Shown: piece after piece, positions 34,272-46,900 of the stretch
Numbering within the stretch: position 1 is the first letter of the stretch
Layout: each line of letters starts with the position of its first letter
Assembly (NCBI GenBank): GCA_020199995.1
Contig: JAIVJM010000002.1
Location: 1-64,000 of the forward strand
Length of the DNA stretch: 64,000 bases
Direction of reading: 5' to 3'
Source of the DNA: Acidobacteriota bacterium
Lineage (GTDB): Bacteria; Acidobacteriota; Blastocatellia; Pyrinomonadales; Pyrinomonadaceae
The notes under the pieces: generated by a model
The model's input: the letters and a program-made list of their open reading frames with translations, nothing else
Told to the model about the DNA's origin: nothing
Database searches by the model: none
Program-made: the position numbers and the translations under genes

Positions 34272-35954
34272 TCAATCGCCGCGGGCCGTGACGGGCTCCG
34301 GCTCGTGTTCCGAATCGAGCGGGGCCAGTTCGGCGATCATCAGCCGCTCGCAGGCCTCCACGCTGCACGAATCCTCGGTCAGATGTTTGTCGTCGCCCGC
34401 GCCGTCGCCCTCGTCGCGCGGGAGGCGGAAGGTGACGAGCAGGGCCAGCGCGGCGAGCACCGTCCCCACCCAGAAAACGTTTTGGATGGACGCGGCCAGC
34501 GCGTCCTGAAGCGCGTCGAGCGTGTCGGGCGGCATCGCGGCGCGCGCCTGTGGCTCGATCAGCGCGTTCGGGTTCGCGGCCAGCTCCGCGGCCCTCTTGG
34601 GAGTCAGCGAAGCGCGACCGGCGCGCGCCATCTCGCCCAGCTGAGAGGCGAGGCCCGCCGAGAGCACCGTGCCCATCACGGCCACGCCCACCGCGCCGCC
34701 GATTGAGCGCGAGAACTGGTTGAGCGAGGTCACGACGCCGAGCTGCGTGCGCGGCACGGCCTGCTGCACCGCGATGAGCAGCGTGAGCATCGTGAGCCCC
34801 AGCCCCGCGCCGATCAACACCAAATCCACGTAGAGCCAGACCCGCGCCGTCCCGCGCCCGAAGCTCGAGAGCAGCACGAAGCCGATTGTGAGCAGCGCGA
34901 ACCCGACGATGCACGTCCTGCGGTAACCGACCCTCAGCAGCAGCCGCCCGCCGACGACCGAGAGCCCCACCCAACTAAGCATCAGCGGCATCAGCAGCGA
35001 ACCGGCCTCGGTGGCGCTCGCGCCGAGCGCGCCCTGCGCCAGAAGCGGGACGAAGGTGAGCGCCCCGAACATCGCCACGCCCGCCAGAAAGCCCGCGCCG
35101 ATGGCGACGGCGACGACGCGATTCCGGAACAGCCTGAACGGCACGACGGGGTCGCTCGCGCGCGTCTCGATCCACACGAAAAGAGCCGCGAGCGCCGCCG
35201 CGCCCGCGAAGAGCGCGAGGTTGCGTGGCGCGGTCAGAGTCGCGAGGCTCCCGCCGCCCTCCACCAGCGCGAGCATGAGCAAAGTAATCGCGGCCATGAG
35301 CGTCGCCGCTCCCGCGTAGTCAATCGCCGGGCGCTCTTGCCGCCGGGGCTCTTTGAGCGCGAGCCCCATCACGAGCGCCGCCGCCAGCCCGAAGGGCACG
35401 TTGAGATAAAAGACCCAGCGCCACGACAGTTGGTCGGTGATGAAGCCGCCGACGACCGGCCCGATGACGCTCGCCAAACCCCACACGCCGCTGAAGTAAG
35501 CCTGCATCCGCGTCCGCTCTTCGATGGTGTAGACGTCGCCGATGATCGTCATGCCGAGCGGGATGAGCGCCCCCGCGCCGAGCCCCTGCACGGCGCGGAA
35601 GGCGATCAACTGCGTCATCGAAGTCGAGAGGCCCGAGAGCACTGAGCCGAGCAGGAAGACGGCGATGCCGAGCTGGTAAAAGAGCCTGCGCCCGTAGAGG
35701 TCGGAGAGCTTGCCCCAGACGGGGACGGTCACGGTTGAGGTGATGAGATAGGCCGAGAAGACCCAACTATAATGATTGAGCCCGCCGAGCGAGGCGATCA
35801 CGGTCGGCATCGCCGTGCTCACGACCGTGGCTTCGAGCGCCGCCAGAAACATCCCCATCATCACGCCGACGGTGACGGCGAGGCGTCTCTTCGACGACAT
35901 CAGGAGCGTCGGCCCGGGGCCGCGACGCGCGGCCTCAACAGAAGTTTCTTCCAT
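34272..35954 (-). CDS. MFS transporter, DHA2 (14-TMS, EmrB/QacA-type)
   Basis: 560 aa; GMFLAALEATVVSTAMPTVIASLGGLNHYSWVFSAYLITSTVTVPVWGKLSDLYGRR. Confidence 0.95.
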   Translation of the reverse strand: MEETSVEAARRGPGPTLLMSSKRRLAVTVGVMMGMFLAALEATVVSTAMPTVIASLGGLNHYSWVFSAYLITSTVTVPVWGKLSDLYGRRLFYQLGIAVFLLGSVLSGLSTSMTQLIAFRAVQGLGAGALIPLGMTIIGDVYTIEERTRMQAYFSGVWGLASVIGPVVGGFITDQLSWRWVFYLNVPFGLAAALVMGLALKEPRRQERPAIDYAGAATLMAAITLLMLALVEGGGSLATLTAPRNLALFAGAAALAALFVWIETRASDPVVPFRLFRNRVVAVAIGAGFLAGVAMFGALTFVPLLAQGALGASATEAGSLLMPLMLSWVGLSVVGGRLLLRVGYRRTCIVGFALLTIGFVLLSSFGRGTARVWLYVDLVLIGAGLGLTMLTLLIAVQQAVPRTQLGVVTSLNQFSRSIGGAVGVAVMGTVLSAGLASQLGEMARAGRASLTPKRAAELAANPNALIEPQARAAMPPDTLDALQDALAASIQNVFWVGTVLAALALLVTFRLPRDEGDGAGDDKHLTEDSCSVEACERLMIAELAPLDSEHEPEPVTARGD

Positions 35955-36139
35955 CCACCCCTCTCAGCAGAAATATTTGACGAGTCCTCTTTAGAGTAAC
36001 CTCCGGCGACGCCGCGAGTCATCCTGCGGGCTTCACGAATTCACTCCGAAAGCGTGACGGCCCGGCTTGTGAAGTCGGCGAGGCGCGCGCGGCGGCGTTT
36101 CTTTTGTGCGTCGTTCGGGTGGATAATGAGGGCTCGCAC

Positions 36140-37090
36140 ATGAAGGAACAACTTTACGACTGCATCGTGGTCGGGGCGGGGCCGGCGGGGCTCTCGGCCT
36201 CGCTCTTTCTGGCGCGCTACCGCCGGCGCGTGCTCACCTTCCACCACAACAGCCCGCGCAACCTCTACTCGCACGGCGTCCACGGCTTCCTCGGCCACGA
36301 CGGGATTCCGCCGAGCAAGCTTCTGGCCCGGGGCCGCGAGGAGGTCGAGTCTTACGGCGGCCTCGTCGAAGAGGGCTGCGTGACGCGCGTCGAGCGCATC
36401 GGGGATGAGCGTTTCCGCGTCACAGCTAGCGAACGGGGGGGCGAAGCTGGCGTGGACGGTGTGCAAAGCTTCGACGCGCGGCGGCTGGTGCTGGCGACGG
36501 GACTGCGCGACCTGACGCCTGACTGCCCCGGCTTCCGCGAATTCTATGGCCTCTCAGTCCACCACTGCCCCGACTGCGACGGCTTCGAGGCGACGGGCAA
36601 GCGCCTCGTCGTCCTCGGCAACGGGAAGAAGACCGTCGGCTTCGCCCTCGGCCTCCTCACGTGGACTGACAAGCTCACGCTCGTCACCGGCGGCGACCCC
36701 GGCGATATGACCGCGGAGCATCGCGCGCGCCTCGAAGCGTTCGGCATCCCCGTCCTCGACCGCGGCGTGATCGCGCTCGAAGGCGACGCGGAGGCTGGCC
36801 GGCTCGAACGCGCGCGGCTCGACGACGGAGGGGCGCTCGAATGCGACGCGCTCTTCTTCAACCTCGGAACCGTCCCGGCCTCGGACCTCCACGAGACGCT
36901 CGGTTGCCGCCTCGACCCCGAGTGCGGGCTGGTCTGGGTTGACGAAGAGCAGCAGACGAGCGTGCCGGGCGTCTACGCCGCGGGCGACCTCACGCCCCGC
37001 TCGCAGCTCGCCGTCGTCGCCGCCGCCGAAGGCGCGATGGCCGCCATCCATGTCCACAAATCTCTGATTCCAGAATCGCAGCGCATCTAG
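36140..37090 (+). CDS. NAD(P)/FAD-dependent oxidoreductase, thioredoxin reductase-like
   Basis: DCIVVGAGPAGLSASLFLARYRRRVL; CPDCDGFEATGKRLVVLGNG; GVYAAGDLTPRSQLAVVAAAEGAMAA. Confidence 0.92.
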   Translation: MKEQLYDCIVVGAGPAGLSASLFLARYRRRVLTFHHNSPRNLYSHGVHGFLGHDGIPPSKLLARGREEVESYGGLVEEGCVTRVERIGDERFRVTASERGGEAGVDGVQSFDARRLVLATGLRDLTPDCPGFREFYGLSVHHCPDCDGFEATGKRLVVLGNGKKTVGFALGLLTWTDKLTLVTGGDPGDMTAEHRARLEAFGIPVLDRGVIALEGDAEAGRLERARLDDGGALECDALFFNLGTVPASDLHETLGCRLDPECGLVWVDEEQQTSVPGVYAAGDLTPRSQLAVVAAAEGAMAAIHVHKSLIPESQRI

Positions 37091-37093
37091 AAG

Positions 37094-37183
37094 AAACGCA
37101 GAAGTCCGCAACGCTCAACGATGAACTAAAAAGCAGATGCTTTGCTTTCAGTTCATCGTTCAGCGTTGCGGACTTCTGCGTTT
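37094..37183. repeat. 34-bp inverted repeat (33/34), AAACGCAGAAGTCCGCAACG... family copy 1
   Basis: Arms 37094-37127 and 37150-37183; second copy at 43880-43959. Confidence 0.95.
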
Positions 37184-37186
37184 AAT

Positions 37187-39433
37187 TCAGCGCCGCGTGA
37201 AGCAGTTCCCCGTCTCGGCGAAGGCGGCGGGGTTGATGGGGGCGTCGTGTGTGACGTGTTCGAGGCGGATCGCCATTTCGAGGCCGGAGAAGGAGAGGCG
37301 CACAGAGAAAGGGACCTTCACGGCCCCGACCTGCCTGTAATCGTCGAATGACATCCCGCTGTGGTGGACGAGCAGGCCGCTCGTCACGTCGAAGAGCATC
37401 TCCTCGATTGAGCCTTCGGGGGTCGTCAGATAGAGGACGTTCGTCTTGCCGCGCACGCCCATGTAATCCATGCGGACATACTGCTCGCTGTAATTGACGA
37501 CCTTGTGGAAGTCCGCTTCGCGGCGCGCGAGCGGGAGGGCCTCGTCCGTATACTCGACGAAGCCCATGAGGGGGTGCTGCATCCACCCGCGCGCGCCGTC
37601 GAACGCGAACTGCATGACACCCATGTTGGGGACGTTGATCTCCATGCTCCGCTTGTTCGGGGCCTCTTCGTAGATCAGGACCTTGCCCGTCACGTTCTGC
37701 ATCGGGAGGGTACACGTCCCTTCGGAGACGCGGGTCTTCAAAGCTTTGAGCGCCTCCCTGCCCCCGATGGCCTCGATGTGCCGCTGCATGACCCGCTCGG
37801 CCTCGGGCGTCGAGACGAAGGAGCGTCGGCCCGCGCCCTCGACCGCGCCTGCGCCTTGCGGAACTCTCTCACTCAGCACCGATACTCCGCTGACCACACC
37901 GACGGGACCCGCGAGCGCGGGAGCCTTGACAATCACAGGGGCCGGAGGAGGTGGAGGCGGAGGAGCGCCGCCGCCGGCTTCGCCTGACTTGCGAAGCTGA
38001 ACCTGCCTGACGGCCTCTTCGAGCTGTTCGTCGCGGCCCCTCAAGAGCGACTCGCGGTCGAGCTTCTTCTCCACGTCCGGGATGACCCCCCGGCCCTCAA
38101 GCGCGACTCCTTCCATGGTCATGAAGCTCGCGCGCGCGTAGAGCAGTATCGCCCCGGTCGGGAGCTTCCGCGTGTCGGCCCCGAGCACCATCCCGGCGCT
38201 GCGCTCGCCGACCACCTCGGCGCGGCCCGACTCCTGCAACGCCGCGGCGAGGACTTCCGCGGTCGAACCCGAGAGCCCGTCAATCAGGACGACCAACGGC
38301 CCCGTGTAAGGAGACTTCTGCGGGAACGAAGGGAGCGGCATGACCCCCGTCCGCGTCCGCATCACGCCGAGGAGCCCGGGCCGCGTCGTGATCAGCCCCG
38401 AGAGCCCGGAGGCGATGCCCATCACGCCTCCGGGATTGCCGCGCAAGTCTATGACGAGGCCGCGCGCGTCGCCCAGAGACCTCAGCGCCGAGCAGATTCT
38501 CTCCATCAGTTGCGGCGTGAACGCGCTGAAGCGGACGTAACCCACGTCTCCCGGCAGGCGCTTCGATTCGAGCTCCGTGTACATCGGCGGCAGGTTGCCG
38601 AGCGGCGGCGACATCTCGCCCGAGAGTCGCTCGCGCTTGACGACGGCCTGCCGCTCGCGCCCCGCCTCGTCAACGTAGCCGACGCGGACTTCGGTCCCCG
38701 GAGTCCCGCCGAGGTAGTTGATCAAAATCTCGCCGCGGATACGCACAAACGTGAGGGGCGGGACGTTGGGGCCGGAGGTCGCGACTTTGACGAACTCCCC
38801 GACCGGCGCGTCGTCCACGCTCTTAATGATGAAGCCGGGCCGCAAGCCCGCGCGCGCCGCCGGGCCGTCCGGCGCGACGCGCGTTATCACCACCTGCCCG
38901 CCCAGCACGCGCACGTCAACGCCGATGCCGTTCATCATCCGCACCGACATCTCCTCGCTGCCGCTTTCTTCTTCCAACGCTTCGTCCGGCGCGTCTTCTT
39001 CCGCCCCCTTGCCCTCCGCGCGCGCACTCCCCCAGCGGCGCGCGTTGAAGCGCGGAATGCTCTCGGGCGGGACGATGGCGAAGTGCGACTGGTGAAGCTC
39101 GTTGAGCATCGCCTGAAGCAGCAAGTGGAGTTCGCGGTCACTCCGCGCTCGCGCCGCGCGCGGGGCATAGCGGACGCGCACCGCATCCCAGTCGAGGCCG
39201 CCGAACGTCGGGTCGAAGTGCTCGTCCTTGACCGTCTGCCACACGACGCGGAAGGCCGCCTCGCGCCGCCGCGCGGGGTCTTGCCTCGCGGCGACTCGAC
39301 CGGCGCGGCCACGGCGCTGCGCGGCACGGACACCGGCGACCGGGCCTGTGCCCCCGAAAGGCAGCCCCGTGGACGGGGCGCTGAGCGCGGCGCACAGCGC
39401 GGCGGAGATGACGAGCTTGAAGATTTGCGACAT
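37187..39433 (-). CDS. S41-family C-terminal processing peptidase with PDZ domain and extra C-terminal domain
   Basis: 748 aa; GIGVDVRVLGGQVVITRVAPDGPAARAGLRPGFIIKSV (PDZ), VIDLRGNPGGVMGIASGLSG, VLIDGLSGSTAEVLAAALQESGRAEVVGERSAG. Confidence 0.92.
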   Translation of the reverse strand: MSQIFKLVISAALCAALSAPSTGLPFGGTGPVAGVRAAQRRGRAGRVAARQDPARRREAAFRVVWQTVKDEHFDPTFGGLDWDAVRVRYAPRAARARSDRELHLLLQAMLNELHQSHFAIVPPESIPRFNARRWGSARAEGKGAEEDAPDEALEEESGSEEMSVRMMNGIGVDVRVLGGQVVITRVAPDGPAARAGLRPGFIIKSVDDAPVGEFVKVATSGPNVPPLTFVRIRGEILINYLGGTPGTEVRVGYVDEAGRERQAVVKRERLSGEMSPPLGNLPPMYTELESKRLPGDVGYVRFSAFTPQLMERICSALRSLGDARGLVIDLRGNPGGVMGIASGLSGLITTRPGLLGVMRTRTGVMPLPSFPQKSPYTGPLVVLIDGLSGSTAEVLAAALQESGRAEVVGERSAGMVLGADTRKLPTGAILLYARASFMTMEGVALEGRGVIPDVEKKLDRESLLRGRDEQLEEAVRQVQLRKSGEAGGGAPPPPPPPAPVIVKAPALAGPVGVVSGVSVLSERVPQGAGAVEGAGRRSFVSTPEAERVMQRHIEAIGGREALKALKTRVSEGTCTLPMQNVTGKVLIYEEAPNKRSMEINVPNMGVMQFAFDGARGWMQHPLMGFVEYTDEALPLARREADFHKVVNYSEQYVRMDYMGVRGKTNVLYLTTPEGSIEEMLFDVTSGLLVHHSGMSFDDYRQVGAVKVPFSVRLSFSGLEMAIRLEHVTHDAPINPAAFAETGNCFTRR

Positions 39434-39568
39434 TATTTCTTCCCGAATGTTTTGCGGAGAACCTCTGTGACGGCTGGCAGCTCGATCTCTTCGACTCGCG
39501 GAGCGTCAGGCATGTCTCTCTCTACGAACGCGCCGACGGAGCGTCATCAGGCCCGAAGGAATCAACGC

Positions 39569-40645
39569 TCACTTCAGACGCTTAACTTCAATCAAGGGCG
39601 AGGGCCGCTTTTCGCTCGTGGCGTAGACGGCAGAGCCGTCCGTGCCGTAGCAGATACTCTCGCCCTGCGCGCGCTCGCCGAGTTCGATCAAGAGCGGCGG
39701 CTGCTTCCAGACCGTGTCGAAGACGGCGGCGGCAGGGGCCGGAGCAGTGGGCAGGCTCAGCTCGTAGGCGTTGCGGTAGTCGCACAGCACGACGTGCGCG
39801 CCGTCGGGCGAGATGTCGCCGCCCGTGATGAGGCCGCCGAAGAGTCCCGGCAGCCCCACCTTGCCGACGCGCTGGAGAGTGTTGACCGGCGCGGTCGTGT
39901 ACGGCGCGGAGAGCTTGTAGATGCCCGCCGCGCCCAGCGCCTCTTTGGTGACGACGTAGAGGTCGCCCGTCCGCGGGTGAACCATGAGCGCTTCGGCGTC
40001 GTGTCTGCCGTCGGGATATTTGAGGCGGATGGCTTCCGCCGCTTCGGTCTGGCGCGGGCTCTTCTTGCTCGACCCGGCGTCGGCGGGAGCGACTTCGGGC
40101 TCGGCCACGCGGTAGACCACCAACTGCTCGCGCGCGCGGTCGTTGTCGCCGATGTCGCCGATGTAGAGGTACGTGCGCCCCTCTGCGGGCCCCGGCCCCG
40201 CCGCGATGTCTTCCCAGTCGCGCGCCCGCGCGCCCGCGACGAGCCAGACGCCGCGCTTGCTCCCTCGGCGGTCGAAGGCGTAGAGATACGGGCCGTCGCC
40301 CGAATCGTTGTGCGTCCACAATAGGCCGGCGTTGCGGCGCGAGGCGACGATGCCGCTGCTCTCCCTGATGGCGTCGTCTTCGAGCTTCGCGATGCGCTCC
40401 GGGCTGCCGAAGGACGCGCGCGGCCTTTCGACGGGCGGCTCTGACTTACTCAGCCGCTTGACTTCGGACGCCCCCGGCGGATACTGGCTCCCCGGCGACT
40501 TCGCGGCGTAGCCGCACGCGCCGAGAGGGGCGGACGAGACGGCGAGGGTGAGGGCGAGGGCGCTCTTGAGCACGACGCGCAAGAGCGCCGCGCGGATGTC
40601 TTTTGGTGTCGGCTTCACAATGGGGATGATAGTACGAGCACGCAC
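39569..40645 (-). CDS. Hypothetical secreted beta-propeller-like protein
   Basis: 358 aa; IRESSGIVASRRNAGLLWTHNDSGDGPYLYAFDRRG...DWEDIAAGPGPAEGRTYLYIGDIGDN. Confidence 0.75.
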   Translation of the reverse strand: MRARTIIPIVKPTPKDIRAALLRVVLKSALALTLAVSSAPLGACGYAAKSPGSQYPPGASEVKRLSKSEPPVERPRASFGSPERIAKLEDDAIRESSGIVASRRNAGLLWTHNDSGDGPYLYAFDRRGSKRGVWLVAGARARDWEDIAAGPGPAEGRTYLYIGDIGDNDRAREQLVVYRVAEPEVAPADAGSSKKSPRQTEAAEAIRLKYPDGRHDAEALMVHPRTGDLYVVTKEALGAAGIYKLSAPYTTAPVNTLQRVGKVGLPGLFGGLITGGDISPDGAHVVLCDYRNAYELSLPTAPAPAAAVFDTVWKQPPLLIELGERAQGESICYGTDGSAVYATSEKRPSPLIEVKRLK

Positions 40646-40674
40646 GCGGGCCTAAGCCCCGGCAGGCCGCCGCG

Positions 40675-41115
40675 TCAGACCCTCAACGTGTCGGCGCGCC
40701 AGTTTTTGATCGCGCGCTTGATCTCGGCGGGCTTCGTGAGTCGGCCCGCGAGCACCTCACGGACGAGCCCTTCGAGCTCTTCGTCGGGCGCGAAGCGGAG
40801 CGCGACGAACTGCCCTCTGATCAGTGAAGTTGCGGCCTGCCCCGCGAGTTCCGCCGGGAGGACTTCGCGCAGGCGTAAACGCTCTTCGAGACGGATGAGT
40901 CGATCCTGCGCCGTCAGAGGGTTGAGGCGGACGAGGGCGGCGAGCACCACCAGCGCCAGCGCGACGACGACCCACCAGCCCCTCTCCCAGCCCGGATACC
41001 GGTAGAGCTGCACGACCGTCAGGATGAAGTTAATGAGCAACACCGGCACGACGAAAAAGTGAAAAGGGGGATGCCAGCGCGTGTGCGTGGCGTAAGTCTG
41101 TGGAGTGGCTGCCAT
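40675..41115 (-). CDS. Small membrane protein, DUF6526-like
   Basis: 146 aa; YRYPGWERGWWVVVALALVVLAALVRLNPLTAQDRLIRLEERLRLREVLP. Confidence 0.75.
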   Translation of the reverse strand: MAATPQTYATHTRWHPPFHFFVVPVLLINFILTVVQLYRYPGWERGWWVVVALALVVLAALVRLNPLTAQDRLIRLEERLRLREVLPAELAGQAATSLIRGQFVALRFAPDEELEGLVREVLAGRLTKPAEIKRAIKNWRADTLRV

Positions 41116-41168
41116 CGTTCGGGCTCCTTCTCGGTGTGTGCAGTTGTGGGAGAGCCTCGGCCCCGCCT

Positions 41169-43030
<1,862 letters not shown>

Positions 43031-43040
<10 letters not shown>

Positions 43041-43837
43041 GAGCTCAGGTAGAACCAGAGCATGAGGATGATGACTGCGCCGAGCGACCCGTAAGTCACG
43101 CTGTAGGAATCGAAGTAGCGCAGGTAGAGGCGAAACACGAAGGAGACGAGCAGCCACAGCGCAACGCCGGCGAGCGAGCCGGGCGTAATCCAGTACCACT
43201 TCTGCTCGCGCACGTCGGGCGCGAAGTAGTAGATGAGCGCGAACGCCATGAGCACGAAGGCCAGCACGACGGGCCACTGCGCGACCGCCCACACGGCCTT
43301 AAAGACTTCGCCCATCCCGAGCCGCGCCGAGAGACTGTCGCCAATCGTGCCGCCATAAAGGACGAGCGCGAGTGCCGTGATGATGAGCACGGCGAGCGCC
43401 ACCGTGAGGCCGATGGAGAGGAGCCGCACCCTCCACCACGGACGCGTCTCGCGCACGCCGTAGGCCGAGTTGAGCGTCTCGGTGATCGCGCCCATGCCGT
43501 AGGAAGCGACCCACAATCCCATGAGCAACCCGAAGGTGAGCTTGCCGCCGTCGGCGTTGCGGTTGATCTCGTCAACGGTCGCGTAGATCAGCGCGGAGGC
43601 CGAGCGCGGCATGAGCGTGCCGAGATAGCGGAGCATGTTCCGGCGCAACTCAGTCCCCGCATCGACGAAATAGCCGAGCATGGCCAGCAGAAAAAGGAGC
43701 AGCGGGAAGAGCGCGAGCAGGAAAAAATAGGAGAGCGCCGCCGCGCGCGTCAGCATGTCGCCCGCGTAAATCTCCGCCCACACGCGCCGCGCCAGTTCCC
43801 TCCACTTCAGCCCGCCGATTTCCCAGACCGACGCCAT
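43031..43837 (-). CDS. YihY/BrkB-family inner-membrane protein
   Basis: 268 aa; MLTRAAALSYFFLLALFPLLLFLLAMLGYF...SYGSLGAVIILMLWFYLSS. Confidence 0.92.
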
Positions 43838-43879
43838 CTCAACCCCTCCACGCCCCTCGATACGAACTAATAAGGAAGT

Positions 43880-43959
43880 CAGAAGTCCGCAACGCAGAAC
43901 GATGAACGAATAGCATCCGCCTCGTCTTTCAGTTCATCGTTCATCGTTGCGGACTTCTG
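43880..43959. repeat. Inverted repeat, CAGAAGTCCGCAACG... family copy 2, overlapping stop codon of glucan synthase gene
   Basis: Arms 43880-43907 and 43932-43959 (two or so mismatches). Confidence 0.92.
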
Positions 43960-46900
43960 CGTTGGTCATTGCGCCGCTTCGGCGCGCCGCCTCGCCCTCC
44001 GGCGTCGCCTTTGGCTCGCCGAGCACGACGCGCACCTCATGACGCGCGCCGTCGTCCGCGAGCGCGACCTCGCCCGAGGGCTGCGCGACGCCGTCCACTT
44101 CGACGCTTCTCACGCCGCGGCTCAGTCCGTGCGGGTTCTCGACCCTGATCGAGTAGCGCGCGGTCTTGTAGCGGTATTCTATCTCGTACTCGCGCCAGCC
44201 GCGCGGGATACAGGGGTCGAGCCGCAGCGTCTCACCGCGCAGCCGGAAGCCGAGGATGAATTCAAGGCCCGCGCGGTACATCCAACTGGCCGAGCCCGTG
44301 TACCACGTCCAGCCGCCGCGCCCCGTGTGCGGCCAGACGGCGTAGATGTCGGCGGCGGCGACGTAAGGCTCGACCTTGTACTTGTGCATCCCGGCGCGCG
44401 TCGAGCCGTGGTTGACCGGATTGAGGAGCGCGAAGAGCTCGCCCGCGCGGTCGCCGTCGCCCAAAAGCGCGTAGGCGATCAGAACCCACAGCGCGGCGTG
44501 CGTGTACTGCCCGCCGTTCTCGCGCACGCCCGGGACGTAGCCCTTGATGTAGCCGGGGTCGAGCGCGCCGCGGTCGAAGGGCGGCGTGAAGAGGATGACG
44601 AGACCGTCGCCGCGGCGGATGAGGAACTCTTCGACCGCCGCCATCGCGCGCTGCGTGCGGTGCGCGTCAGCCGCGCCCGAGATGACGCCCCACGTCTGCG
44701 CGATGGAATCAATGCGGCACTCCTCGTTCTGCGCCGAGCCGAGCGGCGTGCCGTCGTCGAAGTAGGCGCGCCTGTACCAGTCGCCGTCCCACGCCTCGCC
44801 TTCGAGCGCCTGTTTGAGATTCAAAGTGTGTGCGAGGTAAGTCTTGGCACGGGCATCGTCGCCGCGCGTCTCGCTGAACGGCGCGAACTGCGTGAGCGTC
44901 GTGTGGAGAAACCAGCCGACCCAGACGCTCTCGCCCTGCCCGAGGTTTCCGACGCGGTTCATGCCGTCGTTCCAGTCGCCCGAACCCATCAGGGGCAGCC
45001 CGTGCGCGCCGACCTTCAAGCTCCGGTCGAGGGCGCGCGCGCAGTGCTCGTAGATGGTTGCCGACTCGGCGGAGACCGTGGGCTGCGTGTAGGATTCGTC
45101 CTCGCCTTCCGCCAGCGGCGGCGCTTCGACGAACGGGACGACTTCGTCGAGCACGCCTCGGTCGCCCGTCACGCCCACATAAAAGCTCACGACGTAGGGG
45201 AGCCACAAAAGGTCGTCCGAGAAGCGCGTGCGGACGCCGCGGCCCGTCGGGGGGTGCCACCAGTGCTGCACGTCGCCCTCTGGAAATTGGTGCGCGGCGG
45301 CGCGCAGAATCTGCGCGCGCGCGAGGTCGGGCCTCGAGTAGACGATTGCCATCACGTCCTGCAACTGGTCGCGGAAGCCGTAGGCTCCGCCCGACTGGTA
45401 GAAGGCCGAGCGCGCCCAGACGCGGCAGGCTAAGGTCTGGCAGAGCAGCCAGCGGTTGAGAATCGTGTCCATCGCCGCGTCGGGCGTGCGCACCTGAACG
45501 GTCGTGAGCGTCTCGTCCCACTGCGCCACGACGCGCTCGAAGGCTTCGCCGACCGCGCCGGGCCGGCGAAATCGTGTGACCAGAGCGCGCGCCGCCTCGC
45601 GGCTCTCGCTTTCGCCGAGGAGGAAGAAGACCTCGCGCACTTCGCCCGGCGCGAGCTCGACTTCCGCCTGAAGGGCCACGCAGGGGTCGAGCCCCGCGCC
45701 CGCGCGCCCCGAGAGCCGCGCGCGCCTCAGGGCGGCGGGGCGCGCGAGACTGCCGTTGCGCCCGACGAACTCTTTGCGGTCGCAGGTCAGCGTCCGTTTC
45801 TCAACGCTCACGTCGGCGAAGGCGACCCTCCCGGCAAACTCGTTGTTGTAAGGGTTGCGCGCGAAGATGGCGCCGCTCTCTTCGTCCACTTCGGTGACAA
45901 CGTAAGGCGCGGACGCGCCGCGACTCAAGCCGAGCACCAGCTCGTTGTAGCCCGTCACGGAGAGGAGGCGGCGGCGGTCCGTTTGGTTGCGCAGGCGGAG
46001 GACGGAGATTTTGACGGTCGCGTCCGAGGGGACGAAGAGCAGCAGCTCCTGCGAGATGCCGTGGCTCGTGTGCTCGAAGACCGTGTACCCTTGGCCGTGG
46101 CGCACGACGTAGGGCTCGGCCTCGCGGATGGGGAGAGGCGTCGGCGTCCACGTCGCGCCCGTCTCTTCATCGCGCAGGTAGATGACCTCGCCGGGCGGGT
46201 CGCTCACGGCGTCGTTCGACCATGGCGTAAGGCGGTTCTCGCGGCTGTTCACGGACCACGTATAGCCCGCGCCCGTCTCCGTCACCTGAAAGCCGAAGTC
46301 GTGCTCGTTGGCGATGACGTTCGTCCACGGCGCGGGCGTCCACTGCCCTTCGCCGAGCACGGTCACGTACTCACGCCCGCCCGGGCTGAAGCCGCCGAGC
46401 CCGTTGAAGAATGAGAGGTCGGGAGTCTGCGCGGGCGGCGCGGGGTAGGTCCGCGAGGGCGCGCGCGGCACGAAAGCGGCGGGCAGCTCCTCTTCGATCT
46501 CGCGGCGCACGAGCTGCTCTTCGAGCGTCCCGCGCTCGGGCACGATGACGACGCGCGCGACCGCGTGGAGCAGAATCCGGTCGGCCTCGGGCATCACGTC
46601 GGCGCGACGCAGGAAGACGCCGCCCGGCTTGTCCTGCAAGGCCTGCGCGCCGCTCGCGCGGACCAGCGCCTGCAACTCTTCCTGAAGGGCCTGAATGTAG
46701 CTCGGCGGGTGGTCGTTGAGGATGACGAGGTCAATCGCCAGCCCCTTGAGGCGCAGGTAGCCGTGGTTGCGCAGCAGCTCCCGCACCACGTTCATGTCCT
46801 CAGTCTTATCAACGCGCACCAGCACGACGGGCAGGTCGCCGCTGATGCCGTAGGGCCAGAGGCCCGACTGCGCACGCGTGTTCAAGGCGAGCACATGCGA

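Noticed and set aside
38510-40324. 604-aa plus-strand ORF opposite S41 peptidase and propeller genes
   Set aside because: Shadow ORF spanning two well-supported minus-strand genes.
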